A stretch of 64,000 bases of DNA, from contig WIDE01000024.1 of assembly GCA_015039315.1 (NCBI GenBank), positions 262,079 through 326,078 on the forward strand. The letters run 5' to 3'. Shown piece after piece: positions 36,351 through 48,940 of this stretch. The notes beneath the pieces were generated by a model that saw only the letters and a list, made by a program, of their open reading frames with translations, was not told the origin of the DNA and ran no database searches. The stretch is from Clavulina sp. PMI_390 (taxonomy: Eukaryota > Basidiomycota > Agaricomycetes > Cantharellales > Hydnaceae). The first letter of the stretch is position 1, and each line of letters starts with the position of its first letter. The position numbers and the translations under genes are program-made.

Positions 36351-39310
36351 TCACAGCTTTGCTATCTTGGGCCGTTGAATGTCTGATTCTTGCTTGATTC
36401 TCCGGGCTTCGTCCTTCAACAAGCGACGCTAAATGCCAATGCCCACCATCCAGAGGGAAAAAACAAGCGAGGAGAGTCAATGTTAGCATTTTATCACTAA
36501 AAAATCTTTCAACGCTAGCTCTCACAAGAAGTTTTCCGCTTGGGTTCTTTGGGATCGCATCTACGAATGCAATCCCACCAGCCAGCCACTTGTATTTGAT
36601 CTTATGATCCTCTACCCATTTGCCTATTGAGTGCTTAGTTGCTGCCTCGATCTCAGATCTAGCGCTTCCGGTGGCTGATTGGATTTTCTTGAGAGGCCGA
36701 GGCTGGAGGGCAATAAAGGCGAATGGTAGCTCCCCTGCATACTCATCTGGGACACCGACGACACAAGCGTCGCGGACATCAGGGTGTCCTAATAGATGTC
36801 CCTATTCAATCCCACCAGTAAACACATCAGTGAATCTATAGGCGAAGAATGTAGCGGCTTAGTCACCTCGAGCTCAGCGGGAGCAACTTGGTTCCCCTTA
36901 ACTTTGAGAACTTCCTGACATCAGTCAGGGCAGTCAACACTACACTCAGAAGACAAAAGCAGGGATGAAAAGAACTTTTAGGCGGTCAACGACAAAGACG
37001 TCACCATTTGGCGCAATGCGCACTTGATCTCCAGTGCGAACCCAGCCACCTGGGAGGAAGGTCTCTTTCGTGCTAGTGAAAGGTTCGTTATTGATGTTAT
37101 CAATGAGAGAATTGGGCCTAGAATGACCACTCACGCGATTGCGTTGCCCTCATAGCGCAGCGCGTTAGAAGGGCCACGGACATAGAGCTCACCAGGCTCG
37201 TCGTACCCGGCCAGCTCCTCAATTGCCCCAGTCACATCATCGGCAGGCGTTTTTACTACCTTTGCCTCCCATCCCGGAACGAGTTGGCCAGTACTCCCAG
37301 CGGTTGCTTTGCCCCTCTGGCTTAGAGGCCACTGAAAAAATCCATCACAATCCTGAGATAGGCACAGAGGGAAGGATATTATGGGTACTGTGAAGACTGG
37401 TACGTACCATCGTCACTGCGGTTGAGGTCTCCGTCATCCCGTAGCCCTGACCTAAATCCACTCCTGGGAGTAGTCTGCGAATCTCATGAACGGTCGTTGA
37501 CGAGAATGGGGCTGCGCCCACCAAGATGCATCGAATATGTGACAGATTGTGCTGGCGCGTCTCTGGCCGCTATGGAGAGAGCTCATTCTTGGTGAGCGGG
37601 CATGAAACCAGTTGGAGATAGCCAACCTTGAGGAGGTCAATAAGCTGTGGAGGTACCACGCTGGAAAATAATGAGAAATCACATCAAGCATAAAAAAGAC
37701 CAACAGATACGGCATACTAAAGGTGTGTGATTCGCCGTTTGACGATTGCGTCGAGGAATTCAGGGAATGAATATCTTGGGAAAACAACGAGTGGCACCTG
37801 GGCGAGGTTTGCATGAACGAAGCAAATCATTCAAAGAAGGACACTCACTCCCATAAAAACGTGGACATGGAGCTACAAGCAAGATAGGTGCCAGTGGCAT
37901 AAGCATTGACATGATTCGGGGAGGTGTGGAATAACCCTTACGACAACGACAAGACCAAAGATGTCTTTCATCCGGTATGATTAGCAACCTGGGAGATAAG
38001 CATGGAAGGGGAGACGCACGAAACATGGGCAAAACACCAGTGGCGACATCTCCATCTCTCACTCTTTGATCCTCCCAAGCAAGAGTAGGATCATTAGTCC
38101 GCCAGGCAGCCCCATGCTGGATCACATTAGAGATAACATTGTAGTGCGAGATCGCCACAGCCTAAGGTTCCAACAAATTCATGAGATTCATTTCCTCAAC
38201 CCAAAGCACGGTATTCACCTTGGGCCGCCCGGTTGTGCCACTGCTAAAACTCAGCAATGCGACCTTTGTCTTGGCTTCTCCTTTGCCCAGTTTTCTCTCT
38301 ACGAAGTGAGGACCTTTCGTGTTGAGGTCACTGAGTCCTCGCTCAATCAACGACTGGATCGTTGGCAGTGATCGAGGAGCGGTAGGCGGCAACTGCCGAG
38401 GGTTGGCGCGGAATTGTAGGGATAAGGGGTGGTGAGCGTGCTGGGGAGGTTGAATGATTGCAATGTTATTGAGTTCGAATGCCTGCACACCCAGGGCGCC
38501 AGTGGCGGCTATTGCAGCATCGAGCGAGCTCGCATGGCTTATAATGAACTTAGCTTTTGTTGTCCGCAGCTGATACTCTATAGGTAATTATAAGCTCCCA
38601 TTTTCTCTCAGTAGTAGTAGTTCGGGGCGATGACCAACCGAGTTCTGATGCCGTGTATGCGGGATTGGCGCATCTGGGAAGAGGCCAGTCAGGAGAACAT
38701 ACTCTTCTAAGTTTGGCTTGCACATACGACACGATAGCCCCCAGCCGGTGGACAGCCCACAGAGCAACTGGATAGTCTGCAAAAAAGCATTCATCTTGCT
38801 ATATGGGCGAGGTTATGGCCCAAATCCACCCACCAATATCGTTTGGACTGTAGAGCACAACTATTGGGAGTGAAATTGGTATTTCCGTAGTGAGCGGCCA
38901 CGAAGACATAGCCGGCCCAAATTGACATACCGACATCATTTTCCTCTACGGACCAGTGATGCGATAGGATCTTTTCGATAACATAGTACTTGGTGATAGC
39001 CGGACGACTCACTGATTCCATAGATAGATGAAAGGGCATTTGCTAGCCCAAAAACACGTTCTCGGACCTCTTCTTGGTTATATGAGCGGCCAGTTCCGTT
39101 CTACAGAGAAATGGGAAGATATCCAAGAAAGTGATCTTGATATGGCAATGTCGATACCCGGGCGCGATTTCTTCTTACATCAATCAACCATGGATTGTTG
39201 GGCTGGCGGTGAGGTCGAAGAGGATGCTGGCTATCTAGAAAGAACTGGGGGATGGTCACATCATCCCGTAGGTGGTCAGGCAGCAGCGGCAGTGCAGACG
39301 TGAAGATCAT
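36351..39310 (-). CDS. Acyl-CoA ligase paralogue D (4CL-like), AKL tail
   Basis: Fourth array member, forming a closer pair with E. It starts MIFTSALPLLPDHLRDD at 39310. Motifs: LLSFSSGTTGRPK (the GTTG form, unlike the GTSG of A-C), GQGYGMTETSTAVTM, RTGDQVRIAPNGDVFVVDR, and PKNPSGK with the catalytic Lys. The last exon encodes RRLLKDEARRIKQ and ends PKIAKL; AKL is a PTS1. The 15-nt micro-exon is at 38931-38945 and the 27-nt exon encodes VLYSPNDI. It has about 18 exons and no break was seen. Predicted peroxisomal acid-CoA ligase; substrate unknown. Confidence 0.88.
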
Positions 39311-40679
39311 TGCGCTGATAATACGCGAACGTCGAAGATAAAGTCGAAGGGAGGAAGCGGACGAAGCGTGCTAGCAGATCCCCCAGAGGAGGGAGTCTTA
39401 TGTCCTGCAACTGTTCCCATGAATAGAATGTAAGCCTCCGTACCCTATCATTCTCTTCAGGATAGTTCGATATAAAACATATGACAGTGTGCGATTCCCT
39501 GTGAAAATATCCAGAAAAAGCAACATAACTTTTATGGAAACGGTGTGAGGGCTTTGTCAGGAAACTTCCCCAAGGTTTCCGCTCCTGCACCTCCGACTGC
39601 TTGCTCCGAGAGATAGAGAGTTGCATTTACAGAAGGCCACGGTAATGAAAGACAGAGGCTTATTATGTTACCTGAAATGGTGGCCACACCAACCTCCCGA
39701 CAGGAGTGGGCACCAAGGCGGATCTGAGAATCACGTAAGGGCAAGGGAACGTTGAAAGTACTACCAGAGACAACTGCTACCGAGGCTGAGGTCATAAAAG
39801 CGGGAAACAAACTGCCGAATGCCACACGACAACCAAAATAGTTAATTTCAGTTTTTATGTGATGGACCAGCGTGAATTTATGGTTATGTTGAGCTCGGCT
39901 GATTCGTTGGGTATCGATTAGGTAAGTTGGCTTCAATATGTGTTAGTATTCAAACAAGACGGCCTGGGTGCCATCTATAAAGCCAAGGATCCTCAACTTG
40001 ACGTCTACGGTGTGCGGTTCTCCTTGTTACAAAGAGATTGGTTTGGCACAGTTGAACAGTTATTTCGGGATATTATCCACAGGGTAGGATATGCTGTGGA
40101 GCAGAGGCTCCCACCTCCCGCCACAAAACCTAGCATTTGATGGGGAAAGTACGCCTCAAGAGCAAATCGTGTGCTCAATAGATGAGCGGCCGTGCCTCCA
40201 CAGCCATTGTTTAGGTGTGTTTACAATATAATTCAATTTACCTTTCCCATAGCCTTGGCCAGGATGGCTGAATAGGTCAACGCCATCCAAATATAGTCTA
40301 CCCTTCTAACCTTCCTGTTTAGGCTCCCAAGTTCATTTCTACCGACTCAAATCCTTCATTTGGGCATTCAATGTCTTGGCGTGGTACCTCTCAGTCCCCA
40401 GCGTTTGTCTTTCGGAACGGTGTGAGGCCGACGACCTGGTGCCCGATCAAAATGATTGAATTTTACGTAGTAGAGAAGAGTTGGTTCATTGAGCCACAAC
40501 AGGGCTACCAGATTCTGAACGGTCTCAGAATTGTATTTAGAGGAAACCTCAGACAGAATGGTAGAATTAGACATCCGTCTTTCTTCACAGAGATGAGTGA
40601 GGCATGAAAGACGTTATCAATGAAGTTGGCTACACCATGGATATAATTCGGGGTGCCGAATAGTAGTTACTTCCACATG
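39311..40679. other. Spacer between ligases D and E
   Basis: This 1.37 kb region is the longest gap between two adjacent ligases. Frames at 39532-39936 (-) and 39940-40140 (+) show no domain. It may contain remnants of an older duplicate, but no ligase motif was found in it by eye. Confidence 0.35.
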
Positions 40680-43600
40680 TTATAGCTTCGCATCCACCTT
40701 GGGGCCCTGGGCATCCAACTGCGCCTTGATCTTTCGGGCTTCATCCCTCAAGAGACGACGCTTAATGTCCAAACCCCAGCCACGCATATACAGAAGGTAA
40801 AGAGGCGAATGAAAGGAATCAGTTCGTTATTCACATGGCACAACTCCACACCCAAACTCAAAAAACGCCACTACTCACGAGAAGCTTCCCACTTGGGTTC
40901 TTCGGGATCACTTCCACAAACGCGATCCCACCCGCAAGCCACTTGTATTTGATTTTATGATCCTCAACCCACTTGGCTATGGACCTTTTGGCAGCCGCTT
41001 CAGCTTTAGCTTTTGCACCACCATGGGCTGATTCAATCTTCTTGAGCGGCCGTGGCTGGAGTGCAATGAAGGCGAACGGTAGCTCCCCGGCGTACTCATC
41101 TGGGACACCGACAACACAGGCATCACGGACGTCAGGATGTCCTAACAAGTGCCCCTATTGGCGTCATAGAAAATATGAACATAGCTCCCAGGCAGTATGA
41201 TGAACAAAGGGTGGTCGGCTTACTTCCAATTCAGCAGGAGCGACTTGGTTCCCTTTCACTTTGAGGACTTCCTGTAGTCAGTCATGATGATCAGTCTGAT
41301 GCTCAAAGAAGGAAAGAAAACGCGAAACGGACCTTGAGGCGATCAACAACAAAGACATCACCGTTTGGCGCAATGCGCACTTGATCTCCAGTCCGGACCC
41401 ATCCATCAGGGAGGAAGGTCTCCTTTGTACTAGTGGACGATTACCAGTGGTGTTATTGATAAAGAAACTGGAACCTGGATTGACGACTTACGCGGCTTCG
41501 TTGCCCTCGTAGCGCAGCGCAGTAGATGGCCCACGAACGTAGAGTTCACCAGGCTCGTCGTACCCAGCTAGTTCTTCCTTTGTCCCAGTGGCGGGATCCG
41601 CATCAGTTTTGACGATCTTGGCCTCCCATCCCGGCATAAGTTGACCGGCACTACCAGGAGTCGCCTTGCATTTCTGCGTTAGTGGCCACTGTAAGATATG
41701 AATAGAATGATGAGCAAGTGTGGAGAGTCAATGACAGTCATAGTAGCGCGGGTAAAGGGGGAAAGTAGCGTCCGTACCATTGTCACCGTCGTTGACGTTT
41801 CTGTCATACCGTAACCTTGGCCAAGATCTACGCCCTTGAGCATTTTACGGAGGCCCTGGTCGGTCGTTGACGAGAATGGGGCTGCACCCGTCATGATGGT
41901 TCGCACATGTGACAGGTTATGCTGGCGGGATTCCGGTCGCTATATTGATGATATAAATCAGCTGGCTGAACACAAAGCTAGACACTGAAGGTAACCTACT
42001 TTGAGGAGGTCAACAAGTTGCGGGGGCACAACACTATGATAGCCGTCATTCTAATGAACATTGTAGGGAGCAGCAAGCTCAACGCACTAGAGGGTAGTAA
42101 TCTTCCACCTAACAATTCCGCTAAGGAAATCAGGGAAAGAATATCTCGGGAAAACCACAAGGGGTACCTATGTGGGATTTAGATCATGACACTATGGGAC
42201 GCCCAAGAGGTACACTTACACCCATGAAGACATGCACATGCAGCTGTGGAAAAGTTGAATCGCATGAGGCATGGTTCAAAGAGGTATAAGGGGATTCTTA
42301 CGACAACGACGAGACCGTAGATATCTATCAAGTACAACACGTGGTTAGGAGATGGGGAGGCCAGCATGCGAGGAAAGAGACGAACGGAACATGGGCAATA
42401 CAGCAGTGGCAACATCTCCGTCTCTCACTCTCCGATCTTCCCAAGGAAGGGTAGGGTCGTTACTTCGCCAAGTGGCCCCGTGCTGGATGACATTGGAGAT
42501 AACATTGTAGTGCGAAATCGCTACGGCCTGAATAAAAATGAGACAAACCTATCAATTTATCAACGTGACCAATTGTGCTCACCTTGGGCCTTCCTGTTGT
42601 ACCGCTGCTAAAACTCAGCAATGCGACCTTGGTTTTGGCCTCTCCTTTGCTCAATTTCCTTTCTACAAAGTGAGGACCCTTCGTATTGAGATCGCCGAGG
42701 CCTCGGTCGATCAGCGACTGGGTCGTTGGCGGTGATTGTCGGGCAGGGGCAAGCGGCTCGGCGGGATTGCCTTTGTAATGTTGAGAGGAAGGGTGATGAG
42801 CGAGCTTGGGAGGCTGGATGATTGCAATGTGATTGAGGTCGAAGTCCGCGCCGAGAGCACGGGCGGCTGCTGTAGCAGTCTCGAGTGAGATCTCGTGAGT
42901 GATGATGAATTTGGCCTTGGTCGTCCGTAGTTGATATTCTGTGCGTGCGGGTTCAGTTGTCAGGTTCACTCTTGACCGCAACAGTCAGGGTCATCAATAG
43001 TGACTCACCGAGTTCTGATGCGGTGTAGGCAGGGTTGGCACATCTGAAAATAGGTCGGCACAGCAGATTAGGACAGTCTGCTCGTGGAAAGGTTGGGTGA
43101 CACGTACGATGCGATAGCTCCCAGTCGATGGATAGCCCACAGAGCAACAGGATAATCTAGAAACGAAGAACGAACACGTTCATCCTCATGCTCGCCGCGA
43201 TGATCGCCCATTGCGTTGCTCACCAATATCATTTGGGCTGTATAGCACAACTAGGCAGGCGAAGAGTGTTGAGGTCGTGATCACCGAAAAGTCGCCAGAG
43301 CGTCGAAACACGTTTACATACCAACGTCATTTTCCTCTGCGGGGTAGTGATTTGAATTCAGTTTTTTGGGATAGCGCCGCAAAAACTCAAAAACGATGAG
43401 GCCACTCACTGATCCCGTACAGCGCAGACAAGGCGTTGGCGAGGCCGAAAACACGCTCGCGAACCTCCTCGTGGTCATAAGAGCGGCCAGTTGCATTCTA
43501 AAGTGAAGTTGGGGCAAGCCAAGGAGTGAGCTCGATCCGGCAATCTCGACACCCGAACAGAGCTCCTTCCTCTTACATCAATCAGCCATGGATTGTTGGG

Positions 43601-43708
43601 CGAACGATGAGCCCGCAGAGGATGCTGGCTATCCAGCATGAACTGCGGGATGGTGAGATCATCCCTAAGATGTTCTGGCAACAACGGAAGTGCCGACGTG
43701 AAGATCAT
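40680..43708 (-). CDS. Acyl-CoA ligase paralogue E (4CL-like), AKL tail
   Basis: Fifth array member and the best resolved, with 18 exons. It starts MIFTSALPLLPEHLRDD at 43708. In order: an exon ending WLID, then [20 protein letters not shown], the 15-nt micro-exon 43322-43336 (ENDVG), a 27-nt exon (VLYSPNDI), ALWAIHRLGAIAS, CANPAYTASEL, a large exon ending LLSFSSGTTGRPK, VAISHYNVISNVIQHGA, several 22-60 nt exons (LHVHVFMG, VPLVVFPRYSF, PPQLVDLLK), [47 protein letters not shown] and PKNPSGK with the catalytic Lys. The final exon ends KVDAKL, and AKL is a PTS1. Between AHGGAKAKAEAAAK and the catalytic region it carries a slightly longer Ala/Lys linker than A-C. Predicted peroxisomal acid-CoA ligase, substrate unknown. 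Confidence 0.9.
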
Positions 43709-44017
43709 TGTACGAGTGATAACGCGAGGAGGGAGTCGAGATAGAGGGGGAGAGGAAGCGAATGGGGTTTGCCAGATGGTCCCATGGCCTCCTCCGAATA
43801 TAAGGCACGGGGCAAATCAAGTCAAATTGAGCTTCGGAATTGGTCATGGGGCGTGTCCAGAACCAAGGAAGTGGCCTAGTGAAACAACCAACAACAGAGA
43901 CACAGAAAAGTGATTCAGTTTACCCGCATGATATCAATTGCCCTTGAGATCTTTCTATACGAAAGTACTAGCTAGGCGGTCCGGAAATACAACATGATCA
44001 GGCTTGGCGCGCCCCGC
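43709..44017. other. Short intergenic region upstream of ligase E
   Basis: This 309-bp region lies between the ligase E start and the end of the ABC-F gene and should hold the E promoter. No distinct element was identified. Confidence 0.35.
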
Positions 44018-47000
44018 TTACGGTCTTGACTTGATGTTGTCCACGATAAGCTTCTTGTACGCCTTGACATCTCCATAATACTTGGACACCGTCCCATCAG
44101 CACATACCCAGAGCTACCGACAATCTTGATCAGTAAAGAATGTCCCAAGAACACTAGTGGACAGCACTAACCTCGCTAGCTACAGTCGTGATGAAACGCT
44201 CGTCGTGGGAGATGATAATCACACCACCGTTCCAGATTTCGAGTGCGTGCATCAGTGCATCCAGACCCTCAATATCGAGATGGTTAGTGGGCTAGAAGAG
44301 AATATAATCAGCATTTGAGATCATCCGCAGCAAACGACGCCAAGCCATGGTAGCACTCACTTCGTCCAGCAAGAGAATGTGAGGGCTTTGCAGCGACAGA
44401 GCGGCAAATGCGACACGACTCTTTTGACCTCCGGAAAGCGTATGAATAACTTGCATGCTGGGCGGAGAAGCTATCAGTAATGTGACCAGCAGTGGATTGA
44501 TATGCCAGAAAACTCACCCAGTGAGGCCAGTGATCCCAAATGAACCAAGATGCTGTCGATACTCCTGCTCAGTCCGACCGGGGAACTTGGAAGCAAGGAA
44601 CGCAACGGGCGACACATTCGGTGTCAGGGTGTCGACGTGATGTTGAGAGAAGTAGGCACTGGGGAATCGGCTTGTCAGCTTGACACTCCTCCAAGCATGG
44701 AAACCATAGCACGGCACCCACACTCGTAATCGGCCATTCCTTGTCATATGTCCTGACATCGGCGTCAGTTCTCCCGTCAGGAGCTTGATCCTGTTCATCG
44801 ATTAGCCTGAGACCATCAAATAGGGCATGTAGGGTTGGAGCTTACAATGTACTCTTCCCGGCACCGTTCGGTCCAACCACAGCGATCCGCGAGTCAAGAC
44901 CCACATCAATATTTGCATTCTTGAGAATGATCTTTTCTGGTGTGTATCCAAAAGTGACCTCGTTCAACTGCAGGAGCGGCGGCGAGATTTTCTCCGTCTC
45001 AGGGAACCTATTTTCATGAAGGAACTTGAGCACCACCCGTGACAAATAGTGGTAGACTAGCTGAGGAAGTGCATACCTGAACCTCTCTGTTTCCGACTCT
45101 TCGGGCATCTCAAGTTCTGGGAGCTTTTCGAGGATCTTGATCTTGGACTGCGCCTGCGCAGCACGATTAGCATTATATCGCCATCGGTCAATGAACGCCT
45201 GAAGGTGGGCGCGGTACTCCATTTGAGCCTGATACTCTCGTTTTTGAGCATCTTCTCGCTCTGTTTTTGTCGCCTGTGTACGAAATGATTAGACAGGTGT
45301 CAGGAGAGAAGGGTTAATGGACACTCACGTAGAATTGAGCAAAATTGCCCTTGTAGTAATCCAGTCGACTGCTGTGTTGGTATACGATATCGGTTGCAAC
45401 AGCATCAAGGAATGCTCGGTCGTGCGATACGACCAATATAGTTCCTTCCCATGTCTGGAGATAGTCCTGTGGAGAGGCAACTCAGGTAAGCCGAACAGCG
45501 GTCGCAATAGTAGGAAGGGAGTGATACATATCTAGCCATGCAAGCGCATTAAGATCGATGTGATTGGACGGTTCGTCTGGGCGCAGTGGGGTCATGTTAG
45601 GAAAGTACCCCCCACAGTTAACAAAAACGCAGACCATACCGAGCATGAGCAAGTCAGGTTTCACGAACAGAGCCCGAGCAAGCGCCAATCGCATTCTCCA
45701 ACCACCTGAGAACGTCCTGGTCGCTCTCTGCATGTCTTCCTGGGTGAATCCCAGACCTACGGAGATCCGCGAAATCAACATAATTGCAAGCCACAAATTA
45801 ACAACAAATGAAAGCTCACCAGAGAGAAGCTGTGATGCTCGAGCCGGTCCACTTTCCGCTTCAATGTCTGTCAAGTTGCTGTGCACTTCCATCAGCCGAG
45901 CCTGCGCCTCCTCCTTCGCGATCTCATCGGCCTTTTCAGGAGATGGGATCGCCTCCAGTTCAGCGAGCTTGGCATTAAGCTGCTTCTCCTCTGCTATTAA
46001 GCGATCTCGCCACACATCAGCTTTCAATACAGATTCCAACGCTAGGGTATCATCGCCAACAATCTATTGGACAATGTGGATGAAGTGTTATTCTCGTCCT
46101 ACACGAATAAGGGCAACTCACTTCTTGTTCAACGAACAGGATGGAGATATTTGTTGGGATAGGGACTTCTCGCAAAGCGATGTGCCGTAATAGCGTAGAT
46201 TTTCCAACACCGTTCCGCCCAATGAGACCATATCTTCGCCCATAAGCTAGCGTAAGACTCGCGCCAGACCTAAGAGAATAGATGAGAGATGATTGGAGTA
46301 TTCGAAAGAAGCGTGGATACAAACAAGATGCGATGGGATCCAAAACTGACATCAATAGAGGGAAGGTGGATATCCTTGCTCTTCCCTTTCGCGCTGGTTC
46401 GGGACTCAAGAGAGTTGACCTACAAAGTAAAATTAGATGAGCAAGAGGAGTTCCGCTGGGAAAAAAAAATGAGAAAAAATTACGTACCTTCAAGAACATC
46501 TCTTCATAGTTTTGCTAGGAAGGAAGACAATTCAACATCAAAGTCCGAGATCAGGGTAGCGGAATGGATCCCACCTGCTTCTTCTGCATGTCGAGAAGCT
46601 TTGAACCTTCGTACAGGTCTCTCCTTGATCGCTTCTCGATTTTGGCCTGAACAGATCAGAGAACAGTCATGAGTGCTAACGAATAATGAAACGATCATTG
46701 CCGAATGGACAGTTACCTTTAGCTTGGCCTCTGCCTTCTCCAGCTTCTTCATATCAACCTGGGAAGCTCTGTACATGAGAGTGATCAGCTTCATCAGGAG
46801 ATCTAGGACGAAGGGTTGACTAACTTTCCCTTGTTGATTGAGGACAGATCGACTCCCTCATTGAAGCCAATCGTGTTGGACATTGCTCCAGACTTACTCA
46901 TGTCAATCACGTTGTCTAGTCGTTGTAGTTTAGGACGGGCGGAAGCCCCTCTCTTAGCGGCATTATCTTGAACTTCTTTTGCCAGCTCAGCGATCAGCTG

Positions 47001-47294
47001 CGCCAGGGCGGCGGCATATTGAGCTTGTGGGACAGCACTCTCGAGCATTGTTTTCGTGACGGAGACAACATCATCAGCCTCTTCGTCAACATCGACATTA
47101 AGGCCGGCAAGATACTGAACGACAAGCTCGTCGACAGTTCCAAGAGGGAAAGCATCGCGGATTTTGAAAGCAACTTCGTCGGCCATTTTTGGGATGACTG
47201 CGTCGATCGTCGGTTGGGCCGGAACGTGCCGAGTCTGCATTGCGTGCACCAGGCCCTTCTTGATGAGAGGGACAAGTCTCATCGGAGAGGACAT
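44018..47294 (-). CDS. GCN20: ABC-F ATPase, Gcn20/ABCF3 type
   Basis: Multi-exon gene with about 720 residues predicted. The first exon (from 47294) encodes an N-terminal region without ABC motifs ([20 protein letters not shown]). Next come the linker [14 protein letters not shown] and [10 protein letters not shown], typical of Gcn20/ABCF3. The first ABC domain has [14 protein letters not shown] (Walker A), [16 protein letters not shown] (signature) and LDEPSNHID (Walker B). The second has [26 protein letters not shown] and [18 protein letters not shown]. There are no membrane segments, as expected for the family. It ends NIKSRP at 44018. In yeast, Gcn20 with Gcn1 on ribosomes helps activate the Gcn2 eIF2-alpha kinase during amino-acid starvation. 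The symbol is assigned by the N-terminal region and is less certain than the ABC-F call. Confidence 0.9.
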
Positions 47295-47473
47295 ATAATC
47301 TATATCACAAAGCCTCGCATCTCGTTTCCCCCCTCTGCGGCTCAGCCGCTCAAAAAGCTCGTAGAGTGAGTAACAGTTCTCAACTCAATTAGTTGCATCT
47401 ACAGCCGACAAAACTTCTCCTTATTACCATTGCCCTAAACCTGCTTTGCCTCATAACGTAACTTAAAGAAGCC

Positions 47474-48940
47474 ATGATGACTGAAGATGGCATGCCAGAC
47501 TCCCCAGCTAAGGCGCCTTCAAAGCTTCCACCTGGAGCACTTCATACCACTAGCACAACTTCTATCCAGAGTCTCCCAGAGGAATTGCTCATCCTGATAT
47601 TTTCTCAAGATCTTGCCAAGCGAGAAGACCATCTAGCACATATACTGATGATTACTTCTGTCTGCCATCTCTGGCGTTCGATTGCCCTCACATGCCCAAC
47701 ACTCTGGACAAATATCACGTATCTCGAGGATAATCATCCGACCGCGCCATGTGACTTCAATATCACGATTTCCCGCCTGAATTCCTTCCTTTTTCGTTCT
47801 GGTACAGCCTCTCTCTCCATCACCCTCCACTTCCTCCATCAACCTTGTCGAGCTGCGGACGTAAAAGCGATCCTTGCTCCGCATTTCCACCGCTCCCGTT
47901 TCCTCTCCATCACCTTCAATACCGACCACACAAACGTCCTTCCTTTCCTACCCATACCATCCCGCCTAGAGCGGCTAGAAAGGCTGAGCTTTGTCGTGAT
48001 CCCTTTGCGGGCTCAGCGCTGGGATTTAGAGAACCCGAGCGCCTCAGCGCACCTTGCTCGCAACCCAATGCAACACCCAGAAAGCACTAAAAAACTGAGA
48101 TCGCTACATTTAAGCCCCGGATGCTTCATTCCTTATGGGCTCAGCATCTCAGCACTGGAGCATGTTGCACTACTTGGGCACACCGAACCTATCCGGCCAA
48201 TCCTTGAGCTCCTTGCAGACGCGACGGTGCTCACGAGCTTGACGATTGCTGATGCTTTCGCATGGGAGAATTTCAAATGCTGGAACGTTACGCTTCCGTC
48301 CCTGCAGAGCCTTTCCCTACCCAGATATGATGTAGCTTGTGCGATAAATGCACCAGCGCTAAAGCACGTCACCCTCAATGGGTTTGATTCGAGGCGCTCT
48401 TCGTTCCAGACCGCCCCAACGGCTCGGTACCCATGCATTGAGAATATAGAATGTTGTTTCTGCAATATGACGAGCGAATGGATGCTCGCGTTCCTACGCG
48501 CGCATCCCACTGTGAAGAATTTATCAGTATATCACAGTACTCGCGAATCCGATATTACATTTATCCAGCTAATACTTCCGAACCTACTCGAGAGGTTCAC
48601 CTTCGACCGGCGGCAGCTCACTCTGGCACGGGTACTGTTTGGCAGAATGCGTCCTTCGCCTCTGTTGCTCGCAAACATAGATAGAGACCCGCTGCTCCCC
48701 ATCCTCGAGAGCCTAGACCTTGTGTCAGGTTTTGATTCTCTGTATGACCCGCCGGCTGGTGTTGATGATGGTCCTGACGTGACTCGATTGAACGGGATTG
48801 GCCATACCGGCCGGCCTCATCTGCAAGTGCAGGCCGAGAAACGTACCCAAATATCAGAATCCAGTATGTCGACGTATTCTTCTTTCATGGATCTCCAGGA
48901 AGTGTGGGGTCATGGAAGGTTCGAGTCTGGAATTAGGTAA
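47474..48940 (+). CDS. F-box protein, tandem copy 1
   Basis: Single uninterrupted frame of 488 residues; the next codon is also ATG, so the start may be 47474 or 47477. The F-box lies at about residues 33-80: SLPEELLILIF, then SVCHLWRSIALTCPTLWTNI, the usual basidiomycete F-box-like consensus. The rest is a Leu-rich variable region with weak repeat character and no named domain. The neighbour at 49367-50758 is clearly a paralogue (SLSITL-F, FHR--SLSITFNT, MTSEWML-FLRAHP-VKLS and GIGHTGRPHLQV shared). It probably serves as a substrate adaptor of an SCF ubiquitin ligase. It starts 180 bp from the divergent ABC-F gene. Confidence 0.82.
   Translation: MMTEDGMPDSPAKAPSKLPPGALHTTSTTSIQSLPEELLILIFSQDLAKREDHLAHILMITSVCHLWRSIALTCPTLWTNITYLEDNHPTAPCDFNITISRLNSFLFRSGTASLSITLHFLHQPCRAADVKAILAPHFHRSRFLSITFNTDHTNVLPFLPIPSRLERLERLSFVVIPLRAQRWDLENPSASAHLARNPMQHPESTKKLRSLHLSPGCFIPYGLSISALEHVALLGHTEPIRPILELLADATVLTSLTIADAFAWENFKCWNVTLPSLQSLSLPRYDVACAINAPALKHVTLNGFDSRRSSFQTAPTARYPCIENIECCFCNMTSEWMLAFLRAHPTVKNLSVYHSTRESDITFIQLILPNLLERFTFDRRQLTLARVLFGRMRPSPLLLANIDRDPLLPILESLDLVSGFDSLYDPPAGVDDGPDVTRLNGIGHTGRPHLQVQAEKRTQISESSMSTYSSFMDLQEVWGHGRFESGIR

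Noticed and set aside
45564..46190. A 208-codon plus-strand frame inside the ABC-F gene
   Set aside because: It lies opposite exons encoding the first ABC domain signature and Walker B motif, so it is a shadow frame.
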